A stretch of DNA of 64,000 bases, from positions 1,426,001 to 1,490,000 of the forward strand of contig JACGCK010000001.1 in NCBI GenBank assembly GCA_014925825.1. The letters are read 5' to 3'. The notes below the pieces were generated by a model that ran no database searches, was not told the origin of the DNA, and was given only the letters and a program-made list of their open reading frames with translations. Positions 47,225 to 57,700 of the stretch are shown piece by piece (position 1 is the first letter of the stretch; the number at the start of each line of letters is the position of its first letter). The position numbers were made by a program, and so were the translations under genes. Source of the DNA: Pholiota molesta. Its lineage: Eukaryota; Basidiomycota; Agaricomycetes; Agaricales; Strophariaceae.

Positions 47225-47869
47225 TTATTGCGCATGAACCGCTGCAGGCCCATACCTCCTTTCGAATTCACCGAACCTGAGACCCAATTGATTTTCGTCT
47301 GCCCCAGCAATCTGTCCAAACCCAAGACGCCTATAGAAAATTTTTGCGTTCTCGTTCCGTGGGTCCACGCCTAACCACACTCCTTGGAGCCCCTCGCCAA
47401 TCAGAAATCCCACCGCCGTTGCAATCATCTTCTTCCCCCACCCTTGTTTCTGGTGCGTCTCCAGAATGTTTATATGCATATGTGCAGGCGAAAACACGAT
47501 ATTTGCATCGGGTGCGGTGTGCATGTTTCGTAATAGTTCCGCATACTGTATGTCCCCAGATTTGACCGCGTGTTCGCGTGGGTACTTGTCGGCAAGGGGC
47601 GGCCACCAGTGCTCAGCGGCATAGCGCTCATACGCCCGGGTATCGGTCGAGCCGACGACATACCCGACGATCTCTTTGGATGTCTCATCCTCCAACACAA
47701 ATGCCCAAGTGGTTGGAAGTTTGAGGTAGGGTACCGCATAGACTAGTCCTGGCAACTCGACGAAATCGTGAAGAGCTTCAGAAGACGTGCCGGCATTCGC
47801 TGTGAGCAAACAGATTCGGGAAACAGACTGTTCATCGTCCGGAGTGGCTTTACGGATTTTGAGGAACAT
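47225..47869 (-). CDS. GNAT-family N-acetyltransferase (OGA acetyltransferase-like)
   Basis: Single-exon gene of 214 codons, start ATG 47869 (MFLKIRKATPDDEQSVSRIC). GNAT fold landmarks are the N-terminal RKATPDDEQSV strand-helix, WAFVLEDETSKEIVGYVVGS (beta 3-4), and the acetyl-CoA loop THQKQGWGKKMIATAVGFLI. The end reads GVWLGVDPRNENAKIFYRRL and GFGQIAGADENQLGLRFGEF. The segments GLVYAVPYLKLP, TRAYERYAAEHWWPPLADKY and HMHINILETHQ resemble the acetyltransferase-like domain at the C-terminus of O-GlcNAcase and its stand-alone microbial relatives. It is the only complete intronless gene found in the window. The substrate is unknown. Confidence 0.88.
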   Translation of the reverse strand: MFLKIRKATPDDEQSVSRICLLTANAGTSSEALHDFVELPGLVYAVPYLKLPTTWAFVLEDETSKEIVGYVVGSTDTRAYERYAAEHWWPPLADKYPREHAVKSGDIQYAELLRNMHTAPDANIVFSPAHMHINILETHQKQGWGKKMIATAVGFLIGEGLQGVWLGVDPRNENAKIFYRRLGFGQIAGADENQLGLRFGEFERRYGPAAVHAQ

Positions 47870-48203
47870 AATGAGAGTGGGACCTCTGGGTGGATTAAAG
47901 AGACCTAGTGGATGCTGTGTGAAGTCAAATACCAGGTTTTTGTAGGATCCTTATACTGATAAGGCTGGCCAATGTCCAGCCACGGATTCAAGGATTGATG
48001 ATTTGATATTCATCAACTGAGCTGGCATAGGCGGGCATTCGTCGGAGAATATCATCAATGCGGAAGTCCCATGATGGCTTGTGGATCACCCTATCTTGAT
48101 AAAACATGGCCAAAACATGTGGTATATGCAGCTACTATAATGATACAACCTGAGATAGACTTCAAATATGATTCTGTAAGATGCAAATAGTCCGATGGGG
48201 TTT
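47870..48203. other. intergenic region upstream of the GNAT gene
   Basis: Both neighbours are on the - strand; the stretch should hold the GNAT promoter and the BSD2-like 3' region. No gene seen. Confidence 0.45.
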
Positions 48204-49750
48204 TCACAGCAAACCGGCTTCTTGAAGATCGCGCTGTAATCGTCGCTCATTCGCAAATGCTCTAACAATTGCTCGATTCCGTTGAGGATCGCCATTTGGG
48301 TCCAGCGGAATCATTGGTTGGGTCTCTTCGGAATGAGAACCTGCATCTCCTTCTTCAGCACGAGAGACTGCCCTGGTGCTTGGATCATCGGCGCGACGTC
48401 TCCCACCGAATCCAAATCCTTGATATAAATCCGCGCGTGAAAGGCCGCGAAGTCCAAAAGAGTTTCCGAGAATACCAGGATTGGTCTGAGGCGCAGACGC
48501 AGCGGCCGTTTCTCTCGAAGCGATGATACCGCGTTCCCATCGTTTTACACGCCAGAATCCGAGTAGCGAGGTCAGTAAAACAAACCATCCTTTGGTTGGT
48601 TAGATATATACATTGGGAAATTTGATTATAGAAGGCTTACCGACTGTCATTAAAAAGAAAGACAACCACTCCGTTGTAGCAGCCGAAACCATGATGGTGG
48701 CTTGACCCTCCGTCACATTATTGCTCGCAGAAGTGTTCCATGATATATTTCCAATATGATGATGCGTGTTATGGCCTTCGTTCTCAGAACTGGGATCTGA
48801 ATTCCAATCACTCCATTCCTGAGTTCCATCACTGGAATCAGTGGAATCAAGGCGACTACGCAATGCAAATCCATATTGGATGAGTGTGACACCGAGACCA
48901 GCTCTTGAGCCAAGACGAGCGGCGTGACTTGTGTGTAAAAGATACGTCAGAAGGAAACCAATGAACTGGAAAGAAACGGAGACGAGGAGATTCCAGCAGA
49001 AAGAGAAGAGGGAGCCTGTTGGCAGAGAGTCGATAACCATTTCCCCTATCGAATCCGGAGAAAAGGGGGCGTGCACTGTTGTTTCCCAGTAAGGAGGAAC
49101 TGCATCTGCTTGGGCAGAAGCATATGAAGGTGGGGCTTCTTGCCTTGCATCTTCAGGAACAAGGTATGAATCGTCGTCTTATAGATACGGTGGGCTTAAG
49201 TAGTGACATCATCACAGAAGATATACAAAGCACATACCATTAAGCACTCTAACAGGCGCAGTAGGCTTTGCAGTTACATTAGCAAAAACTCCGTCATTAT
49301 TTGTGCCGCCACCTATAGGACCTGTTGGTCGTTGCGGGGCCAGACCAATCTTGCTCCAGAAACTTGATGGCAACACTGCTGAAGCTGCGCGTTGAAACCA
49401 CATGCGTTGGGGGCCGCGATTCTCCAGCGGCCTGAAGACAGGAATTTGACCATTGGTATTTCCGTGTTCGTTTGGAAGAGCAGTAGCCGAGGGGGCTGGC
49501 GGAGAGCCAGGGGGTGGATAGTCGTAATCGACGGCTTCGAAATTATAGCTTCCGAGAACATGGGCAGGTGGGTGTTGTGCCAAACTAGGAGAGGTCTGTG
49601 TAGGATTCAGAGGATGAGATTCCGTTGCATTATGCTCCTCGTCCTCATCGTCTGAATAATCGAATGCAGCCTGCATTTCGACCTCCCTATCATGCTGTGT
49701 CGCCTGATGTTCTGGACTGGATTTGGGAGAGGCGCATAACGATGAGCCAT
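48204..49750 (-). CDS. BSD2: BSD2/NDFIP-like adaptor of Rsp5/Nedd4 ubiquitin ligase, apparent missing base near the start
   Basis: Golgi/endosome membrane adaptor that recruits Rsp5 to sort metal transporters and other cargo. The stop TGA is at 48204-48206. A PPxY-type motif (EAPPSYASAQ) precedes three helices: LFSFCWNLLVSVSFQFIGFL, ARLGSRAGLGVTLIQYGFAL and TEWLSFFLMTVG/GWFVLLT (split by an intron), the DUF2370 arrangement. The tail has GLRGLSRADLYQGFGFGGRR and RNRAIVRAFANERRL. At the N-terminus ATG 49750 gives MAHRYAPLPN, a start usual for the family, but the following acidic segment (EMQAAFDYSDDEDEE) is in the next frame. One base seems missing at the AAA/CCC runs near 49722-49727 (TTTGGG on the + strand). 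Without it, initiation would have to be at 49676. A splice acceptor upstream suggests an intron in the 5' leader. Confidence 0.82.
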
Positions 49751-50409
49751 TACCAATGGCAGGCAATTGAAGGACTGAAAATAAGATAATTAAAGAGTGA
49801 AACAAAGCTAGTAGCAGGAAGATAAAAGAAGTGGTTATGTCAGCTTTGGGAGAGAGTCTGATTCAGGCAGCGCAGGACTGTTTGACTTGGTTTGGCAGTG
49901 GCTGTCACCTGTTGATCTCCAACGTCCACCTCCAGTCCACCTCCTCCATTCCATGTCATTATCTGGACGATCTGCAGCTGGCTGGCGCTTCCATTTGTCA
50001 TGTCTTGATTCTTGGGTTTGGTTTCATCAAATAGGCTGTACAGCTGGGTTACCTATCTATAGTCGCACGGCCTAAGTCACCCTGGTTGTCGCATTGCGCA
50101 CATGGCATGAGAGATGCCCGCCATTCTCAGGAGAGAAAAGCAAGTCTGTTTCGCGCTACGACTTCATGGTAAGTATAAGCATATAAACTTATAGGTTATT
50201 TCGCAATTGCGCACTTTTCTTCAGACACATGAACAAAGTATTTATACAATTACAGGCCCAACCTTGCACCAACTGATCTATCAGCGCTTCCCGACAATTG
50301 ATGCCTCCATCAACCAAAAAGATCGAACTTGATTCAATACCTAGAAGTTATCATAATTATTAACTCCTGTCATGAATAGCAATAATCATGTGCACCTCTT
50401 GTGAACATG
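49751..50409. other. intergenic region upstream of the BSD2-like gene
   Basis: Contains the BSD2-like promoter, a probable 5'-leader intron (acceptor TTATTTTCAG on the - strand near 49780) and the 3' end of the next - strand gene. Open frames of about 60 codons on the + strand (49831-50075) are not protein-like. No gene called. Confidence 0.45.
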
Positions 50410-50963
50410 TTATTGATGATGAAGAGTCGCCCGATTAGCTTCTCTAATCAGCTTGTTGATTCTTTGGCAGCTCTCCAATCTGGTTTCCATCATCTTGTCA
50501 AACATCTCCAGAATTTGTTTCCTTGGACGAAGCTCGTCGCAGTGCTGTATTTCGCCTATTGGCTGAGCATCAACCACGCGCTTGGCTCGAATGTCATCGA
50601 TTCTCAACTTGAATCCCTTTTTGCGTCGCGCCCAACGGCTAGCTAGGGGATCCTGGGGATTGCCTCCGGGATCATTGCACCTGTCGTATGATAGACCGTT
50701 CTTTGCTTTAGAACTCGGAGATGACAAATGATGGTCGGAGTACACAATATTGGGGATTCCATGGTCGAAGGAGTGGAAAAAGCATCATTGAGAACTGCCT
50801 GTGTACGATATACCCACATCCGTTCCTGCTGATAAAACGCCACGAGGCTGTCTAGAAGATTTATCGTGGAATTCAATGGGTTTTCGATATTTCCATCCGG
50901 CATTTTATAGTTTTGTGGGGAGAACGGCGGGGTGGGCATGGAATGAGCAAATGTTGTGGCCAT
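50410..50963 (-). CDS. small conserved-looking protein of unknown function, one apparent missing base
   Basis: Two overlapping - strand frames make one sensible protein. The first (from MATTFAHSMPTPPFSPQNYK at 50963) reads NPLNSTINLLDSLVAFYQQE, RMWVYRTQAVLNDAFSTPST and MESP. The second continues NIVYSDHHLSSPSSKAKNG, SRWARRKKGFKLRIDDI and LEMFDKMMETRLESCQRINK to the stop at 50410. The switch lies at the GGGG run 50752-50755 (+ strand) and needs one added base. The basic KGFKLRIDD and helical MMETRLESCQRINKL segments suggest a small regulatory or structural protein; the family is not recognised. It diverges from EMC10 with about 110 bp between the starts. Confidence 0.6.
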
Positions 50964-51073
50964 TGGTCGAAGCAAAGAAGTGTAACAGCGTCCAATCAGA
51001 GACGGATCCAAGTCCGTGTGAGCCGCAGGAGCCAATCACTGTTGTCGCTAATTACAAGTCACAGCGAACCGTC

Positions 51074-51932
51074 ATGAAAGTCCTCCTCGTCGCCGCCGCC
51101 TTTTTCTCAACAGCTCTAGCTAGCAACTATGTCGTTCACCATCGCTTATTCCATCCATCTCTACCTACTCAACCCTATCTGGAACGTGGTTCGATATTGA
51201 TAGACACACCGACGCCAATGTTCGTGCCGGCAGCCGACCTGGCGGAGGACCTCGGTTCCTTCGCGGAAGTGTTAGAGTCTCTGGAGACCCCCTTCGACGC
51301 TCTATATCAGGTGGCATTGCAACAACCTGACGATAAATCTGAAGTAGTATGGGATTTCTCCTCTGTGAAAGCGGTAGGCGTGTTCTCACTTATTTCTAAT
51401 CCGCCACACGCTCATTAACTCTGTTCATTTGCAGTGTTACTTGAACAAAGTCATAGCGGATACAATATTACTCCATGTTAATGGCGATCAAGACCCGAAA
51501 CCTTTTGCATTGGACTATTTCGTTTCACCAATAGCTCATGATGGCTCTTGTCCGCTGTCCAAATCCAACAAACGTATATCACCTGCCTCTGCCATGAGAG
51601 CCTTCGCCAAAAACATTCAAAGCATGAACACGACTATCATTCTAAGAGCAACGGAGACACCACCGCTGTTTGTTTCATCTCATCGTATCGTATCGCCATG
51701 TTCTAACCCGCGCTATGCAGGCCTGAACTCAAAGCACCTCCACCTCTTACACCGAAGGTGAGATTGTGAAGCCAATCCCAGAAAAGAATTTTCTGCAGAA
51801 GTATTGGATGTATATCGGTGCTGTGCTCCTCGTCGTTTGTAAGTGTTTGCGAATTAGATATGAATCGCATAGGCTAATCGTTTCATAGTGGTATCCGGTG
51901 GTGCAGAAGAGGAAGCTCCAAGAAGAAAATAA
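51074..51932 (+). CDS. EMC10: ER membrane protein complex subunit 10-like
   Basis: EMC10 is the lumenal/membrane subunit of the ER membrane complex that inserts tail-anchored and multi-pass proteins. The start ATG is at 51074 with a signal peptide (MKVLLVAAAFFSTALASNYV) and the stop TAA at 51930-51932; four exons. A lumenal beta-rich part includes VVWDFSSVKACYLNKVIADT and PFALDYFVSPIAHDGSCP. It is followed by the family signature PPLTPEGEIVKPIPEKNFLQ, KYWMYIGAVLLVVLVSGGAE, a single C-terminal helix with a short basic end. Exon joins are in frame. Confidence 0.86.
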
Positions 51933-52023
51933 GACTAGGAACTGTTTCATCCAGGATCGAGATGTAAATTTACTGAGATGACCTCTAGCACTTGAGTGTA
52001 TCAATGCATAATAAATATGCAAC

Positions 52024-52058
52024 ATGACTTCTCAATGTATTCGTACATCTAATATATA
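52024..52058 (+). repeat. direct repeat, copy 1
   Basis: A 35-bp segment beginning ATGACTTCTCAATGTATTCG and ending in CATCTAATATATA. It recurs about 205 bp to the right in an expanded form. Confidence 0.7.
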
Positions 52059-52228
52059 GTTCTGTGATCCTCTCTCGTACAGCAGTACAGTGTGCATGTA
52101 ATGTTTGCAAGAGAAGAGTACTTCGTCTGGTCAATGCGTATGCGTAAAGCTGTGTTGCAGACGCAATGATCGAGATATCCAGATGCAAAGCCCGAGTCTG
52201 GGGTGCATCGGTGTATATTTGCACAGAT

Positions 52229-52280
52229 ATGACTTGTCAATGTATTCGTGTATTCGTACATTTGATACATCTAATATATA
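52229..52280 (+). repeat. direct repeat, copy 2 (expanded)
   Basis: Same start (ATGACTTGTCAATGTATTCG) and end (CATCTAATATATA) as copy 1. Internal duplications of TGTATTCG and of the TACAT motif make it 17 bp longer. Confidence 0.7.
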
Positions 52281-52297
52281 CTTCGCTACTTTGTAAT

Positions 52298-54614
52298 TTA
52301 ATCATCGTTAGTCCACACCTTCTGCATCTGTTTCTTGAAGGGTTCCAGCGTGAATTCAAGGGCAGAACAAGGGAATCCTATTTCGAATTTCTCCAAGACA
52401 CTTGGGTGGAGAATTCCCAATGATCCAATGCCAGATCACTTGCCCCGATGGGCGAGGTTTGTCCTTTTGAGGGCGCTACTCGGTAGAAGATCGTGGCCGC
52501 ACGTCCGGGAAAATACATAGCGTCTAAGATATGGTTACAAATTAGAGAAACAGGTGTGGTGTAGAAGCTCGCGAACTTACCTTGGGTTTCTCTAATATAA
52601 TAACCCGTCAGCGCTTTCGAAGCAGCACTTCCGATTGGAGGTACCTCCAACATCTTCATGGCACGATCCAGCATACCATGAACAATCTCGAAGCCAGCAG
52701 TCTTGTTACACCATACTGCCGCAGCATGCCTCTCGTTGCGCGCCTGACGTTCTCGTGAGACATCCTTGAAAACAACTTCGGATGTCTCGAAAATCTTGAT
52801 GGGTAGGGCATGCGATCGATTTTCGCGGATAGTCTTGAGGAGACCTGGAATAAGAGTGGTCCGGACCACTTGGAACTCGAGTGTTTTGGGATTTGCGATC
52901 TTGACGACCGTGTTTCCATCGTCAATGTGGTTTAGCCATTCAAAATTCTCTTCGTGCGAACACTAATGTGGAGGATGTCAGTAATTAATACGAATATAGT
53001 CGTATTGACTTACAAGGATGAGAGAGAGAACCTCAACCCAGCCAGCATATGCCCATTCACGGCGAATTACGTCGCTTAGCTTGCTGATAGCTAGCGGTTG
53101 CGCGACAGTGCTCGTGGTTGGGAATTTATCAGGAAGATTATTGAATCCATATGCAATAGCAGCATCCTCCATGATATCGCACTCGTGGAAGATATCCGGC
53201 CTAGTTGCTGGGACATGGACCAAAATCTCGTCTGAGTTGGATGCAGAAACAGAAGCAGACAAAGCCATGCGAGTCAGAAGAGTAGACACCTCTTGCGAGG
53301 TGAGTCCAAGGCCCGTGCACGAATTGATATACGAAGTGTGGGCTGTCATTTGAAAGCCTGAAAGATCTGGTGTAATGCGTGTTTGACCATTGGGTAATAT
53401 AACTTTAACAGGCTCGATTCTAAAATAAAGATCAGTAAGCAGAGTTTAAATAACATTCCATTGCGACCTACGTGAACGGTTCTGCGCAATATTCAGAGAA
53501 CATGGTAGCTACCATGTTCACGACAATGTCAAGCTTTGTCTGATCTGTAGCTGTAACATCGATGAAAACATTGCGAGTGTTCAAGGTAATCTTGCTGTGA
53601 TTCGAATTGATGATAGGAGGCATTGAAAGAACCTGATCGTTTGAGTCGTAGATGATAGGGTAAACCGGAGAGTCGCGGATGATATGTAAGTACTTTGCCA
53701 GATGTTTTTCGGACTGGTAGGGGGTTAGAGGTGAAAATTGAACATATCAATAAACATACCTCATAAAGGGCCATGAGTTCCTCTGCAGTGTATGATGTAT
53801 CTTTGCCCAAAGGCGCAAACTTGATGTCCTTGGGAGGCCTTGCTTCGTAACGGAAAGGAGGCTTCAAGGTATCTAAATCGTGGGTTCCAATAGCAACAAG
53901 TTGTCGGCGTCTGCAAATATTTTGATGCAGCTTATCTTGCAAGTCAATGAAAGATGCATAAGAGCTGGGAGTGAAGGTTATGTTGCGCAAGATAGCGCAT
54001 GCAAAGAGAGGCCTGATTCTTGACGTCTTATATAACCTTGAGAGAAGTATCAAAGAAGACCGTCAAGGAACGTACCTCTGGATCGATTTTGACGGTAAGT
54101 AGATCTGCTTCTCCGCCTGGAGGATAGACGGTTTTATATTCTGGCGCTGGTGATAGTTGGAGGAAGGTGCGAAGTGCACGAGCGATGCCTTCGATGCACA
54201 GCAAATCGTATCTAACACAATCTAGTCAGCGCATAAATAGTCTCTGGTTAGGAAGGAAGCGCGCCTATTGGCAGGGATCTCTATTTTCAATTGCTGTCGG
54301 AAGATGAGCCCCAGGAACAGACATGTAGGTGGTAAATATTACTCACTGGACGTTCCGCCGGCAAGCCTTTCTTTATGGCCTCCTCTACTTCTGCAGTTGT
54401 CTGCAATAAATTTAGCCAAATCATCGTATTAATCGTAAGCCTACTTACATCTTCGTCCAATTCCAGTCCATAGTCGAAGCACAGTTTATCGAATTCCTCC
54501 GTGGCTGCCGAGAAGTTGAGACGATAATCAACATAAAATAGAGGTACTTGACCTACTATACTCTTTCCCGAGGCGCTCCCAGAGATCAGCCTTATCTACT
54601 GCAACAGTCGGCAT
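52298..54614 (-). CDS. FRS1: cytosolic phenylalanyl-tRNA synthetase beta subunit, one apparent missing base
   Basis: Non-catalytic, editing subunit of PheRS. The start is ATG 54614 ([20 protein letters not shown]) and the stop TAA at 52298-52300. The B1/B5 parts include [80 protein letters not shown] and FNNLP. The B6/B7 class II-like core has [40 protein letters not shown] and [13 protein letters not shown], then [16 protein letters not shown]. Just after [13 protein letters not shown] the conserved ending [34 protein letters not shown] is in the next frame; one base is missing near 52431-52432. As written the frame ends early, around 52378, with an unrelated tail. PheRS is essential, so a real break is unlikely. 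Confidence 0.93.
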
Positions 54615-54783
54615 CGTGGAATCGGAAAACGAGCGTGGATGATGTGCAGGTAGAATTGTAGATCAAAGGGAAATCGAGTCAAATCTAAGTCAAATCTGCA
54701 AAAGGCTCGTGACTAGATCATTAGATTCATTACCCAATCGGCCCGGGAGTAGGCCCTGTTAGTTTTCTCCTCAGCCGACCACA
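54615..54783. promoter_or_regulatory. bidirectional promoter FRS1/DPH6
   Basis: 169 bp separate the divergent start codons of two genes acting in translation (FRS1 on -, DPH6 on +). No confident core element seen. Confidence 0.5.
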
Positions 54784-57463
54784 ATGCAGTATCTCGCCCT
54801 TCTTAGTGGCGGAAAAGACAGTTGCTACAATCTTGTACATTGTGAACAAAACGGTCATGAGCTTGTTGCCGCAGCATCTTTAGGACCAGAGCCTGGCAAA
54901 GGTCCGGAAGAAAACCATCCACGCTACTTTACCTTCTCATCCTTTCATAGAGGAACTTGATTCGTATCTCTACCAGACTGTTGGGCAAGATGCAATTGAA
55001 CTTGTTGCACAGGCACTAGATGTTCCTCTATATCGTCGAGTCATTACCGGAAATGCTGTGGAACAAGGAACTGAATATGGTGGAAGAAATCCGTCATCTT
55101 CTGGCGGTGTTCTGGGCGACGAAACGGAAGACTTGTATGAATTGCTCGCCACAGTGAAGGTGATTTTATGCGCGTCTTCTGAAGAAATCTCACTGAAACC
55201 GAAGCAGGCGCATCATCCAAACGTTAAAGGCGTATCAGTTGGCGCAATCCTTTCCAATTATCAGCGAGTGAGGGTAGAGCATGTGTAAGCAAAACTTGGG
55301 GTCGTAAGACCAGTGGACTCAAATGACATGTCAAACAGGTGTCGCCGATTAAATCTGACCCCACTATGCTTTCTCTGGCAAAGAGACCAAGCAGAACTAC
55401 TTTCTGAGATGATCGACTCGGGAATGGACGCTATTTTGATCAAGGTTGCAGGCATCGGTCTAACGACATCCCATCTCGGAAAAGGTCTTTCTCAAATGAA
55501 ACAAACGTTATTTAAACTAGTGAGTCGTAATTAGGATAGGATGAAAGAAAGAAATTGAGTGTTTACTCTTTAGAATACTCTTTATGGCTCTCACATATGT
55601 GGCGAAGGTGGTGAATATGAAACGTTAACGTTGGATTGCCCGCTTTTCAAACGCCGAATCGTCATGTATGAAGACCCATGTTCATTAAACTTATTTAGCA
55701 ATGGCTAACAATCCTTCATCAGCACAGAAACAGAGACAGTTATCCATTCGGATAATGACTTTGCAACAGTTGCTTTTCTTCGTATCAAGAGCGCAGAACT
55801 CGAAATAAAGTCCACGACAGCAGGGTCCGCTGCTACTCCACCTCTACTAGACGAAGAGCATGAAACGATTCGGAATTCCATTTCAACCTTGGAAAAAAAC
55901 TCCGAGAGAGGTTCAAGAATAGTGTCTTTGAGCGCTTTGGATTTCCATTGGCCCAATATGAAGTTATCGAGTAGCCGGCGAAAGGGCCCATGGGTTGCTA
56001 TATCTAACATACAAATAACTACCCCTGAAACTCCAATCACGATCGAGGAAGAGGTTTCTCAGTGCTTCCATATCCTGACGGGTGAGCAACTATTTTGGCC
56101 TCTCGAAGTTCCTTTCATTTCGCTAATACGGCCCCGCAAAGAATGTCTCGTCGAACACAGTCTGCAACTTACTCAAATCGCCATCATCAATATATTTATC
56201 TCGTCTATGGATCTATTCTTGCGTATAAACGCCGTCTATGCGAAATTCTTTGGGGTCAGTCCGCCTGCCCGTGCTTGCGTTGGTATTGATCTTCCCGATG
56301 GGATACGCGTGAGGCTTGAATGTATCGCTTTCGCTGAAAGGACATCCTTCGATCGACAATCGCTTCATGTGCAAGGTTTGAGCTATTGGGCGCCAGCTAA
56401 CATTGGGCCGTATTCTCAAGCTATCACGGTCTGTCAGGATTCTCAAAAATTGTTTACTTTCAAAGTCTCAACAATCATATAGGTCGGCGAACGTGTCTTC
56501 ATATCCGGCCAAATAGGATTGATACCCAGTCGATTGTCCCTTCCTTCACCTCGATCATTGGCGACAGAAATGGCTCTAGCGTCTCAGCATGTAGCTCGTG
56601 TCGTCAGTGCCATTAAAGAGAACTCAGGAGGAGGATGGGATGGCTATACGCAGTTGTCCATTTATTGGCTAAGCCATCTGGATCATCTGGATCATGTGAA
56701 GAAAGGACATTTTTCTGTGCAGGTCAGTGTCTCTATTCTCTACTTGGCGCCTCCTCGAGTTCAAATTTTGTCCGGATTGTAGACCATCTCTCGTTCCCCT
56801 ACGCTGTTTCTGGTTGTCAAGGAACTTCCGAAAGATGCTCTCGTCGAAAAGCAGGTCATTGTTCATACAGGCAGGTGCCGAGTTATCGATGAATACGACG
56901 GTGAGGAAACAATTGAAAAAAGGAGCCCGACATACGAAGAAGGTCAGTGATGCATAAGGTGATGACCACAAGAATATGTTCTAACAAGTTAGCATAGGTG
57001 ATGACGTTTTCAGTAGCGATCGTGCGTTGCATTGGGAAGTATCGCGATTTATAGAAGACGGTGCAGCGAGTGCAATACTATTCGTTAAAGGAGGTGAGTT
57101 TAAGGAACAGATTTATGCCATGGAAAGGTCTCGTTGAAGGCTTTCTGTTAGACTTTGTAGGTTCCATCTCAGAGTTTACACATGCCATTTCGGGCCTTTC
57201 ATCTGTTTTGGAATCAACACTCTCTATGAGGTTCTTTTACACTCCTACTTACGCAAGTGTCACTTTCAGTAAGTCTGCAATCACCCAAGATTTGAGATCA
57301 ACACTGATGCGATTGTGCAGTTGATGAGCTAGGCAGTTCTCTCTTCGCAGATCAGGGCATTCCCCCAGTTACTCCTATACCATGTAAAATAATCTCCAGT
57401 ACTTCCCGAGATGACTGGGATCTGGCGCTCTGTCTCGTCGCTTCATCAACTATTCCACCATAG
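54784..57463 (+). CDS. DPH6: diphthine-ammonia ligase Dph6 with RidA-like C-terminal domains
   Basis: Performs the last, ATP-dependent amidation of diphthamide on elongation factor 2. The start ATG is at 54784: MQYLALLSGGKDSCYNLVHC with the PP-loop SGGKDS at residues 8-13. Next come GHELVAAASLGPE, DAIELVAQALDVPLYRRVI, NVKGVSVGAILSNYQRVRVE, LCFLWQRDQAELLSEMI, VAGIGLTTSHLGK and the family motif GSHICGEGGEYETLTLDCP. Two RidA/YjgF-like domains follow: IINIFISSMDLFLRINAVYA with PARACVGIDLPDGIRVRLEC, and WAPANIGPYSQAI, VGERVFISGQIGLIPS. The last exons end IPP, stop TAG at 57461-57463. The multidomain layout is as in yeast Dph6. Exon joins were in frame where I followed them. Confidence 0.92.
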
Positions 57464-57700
57464 CAAAAACATAAATCGATTTTATATTCCTATAGATGAT
57501 GATCACTTGAAATGTACCCAACAGAAAGAAAAAGAATACAACGTCCTCGGAAGTTAGATAACCATTAAATGAGAATGTGAGGTATGATACATCACGAACA
57601 AGTCATGAATGAAAAGCGGGGTCAGCGAAAGCACAATGATGAGGGTCTGATAGAGGATTCTAAAGACGATGTAGCATGGATGGTCATATATAATGAGATA

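Larger units (their letters stand above)
51933..52297. other. convergent intergenic region with a duplicated segment
   Basis: Between the ends of EMC10 (+) and FRS1 (-). It contains the two direct-repeat copies listed separately. No gene seen. Confidence 0.5.
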
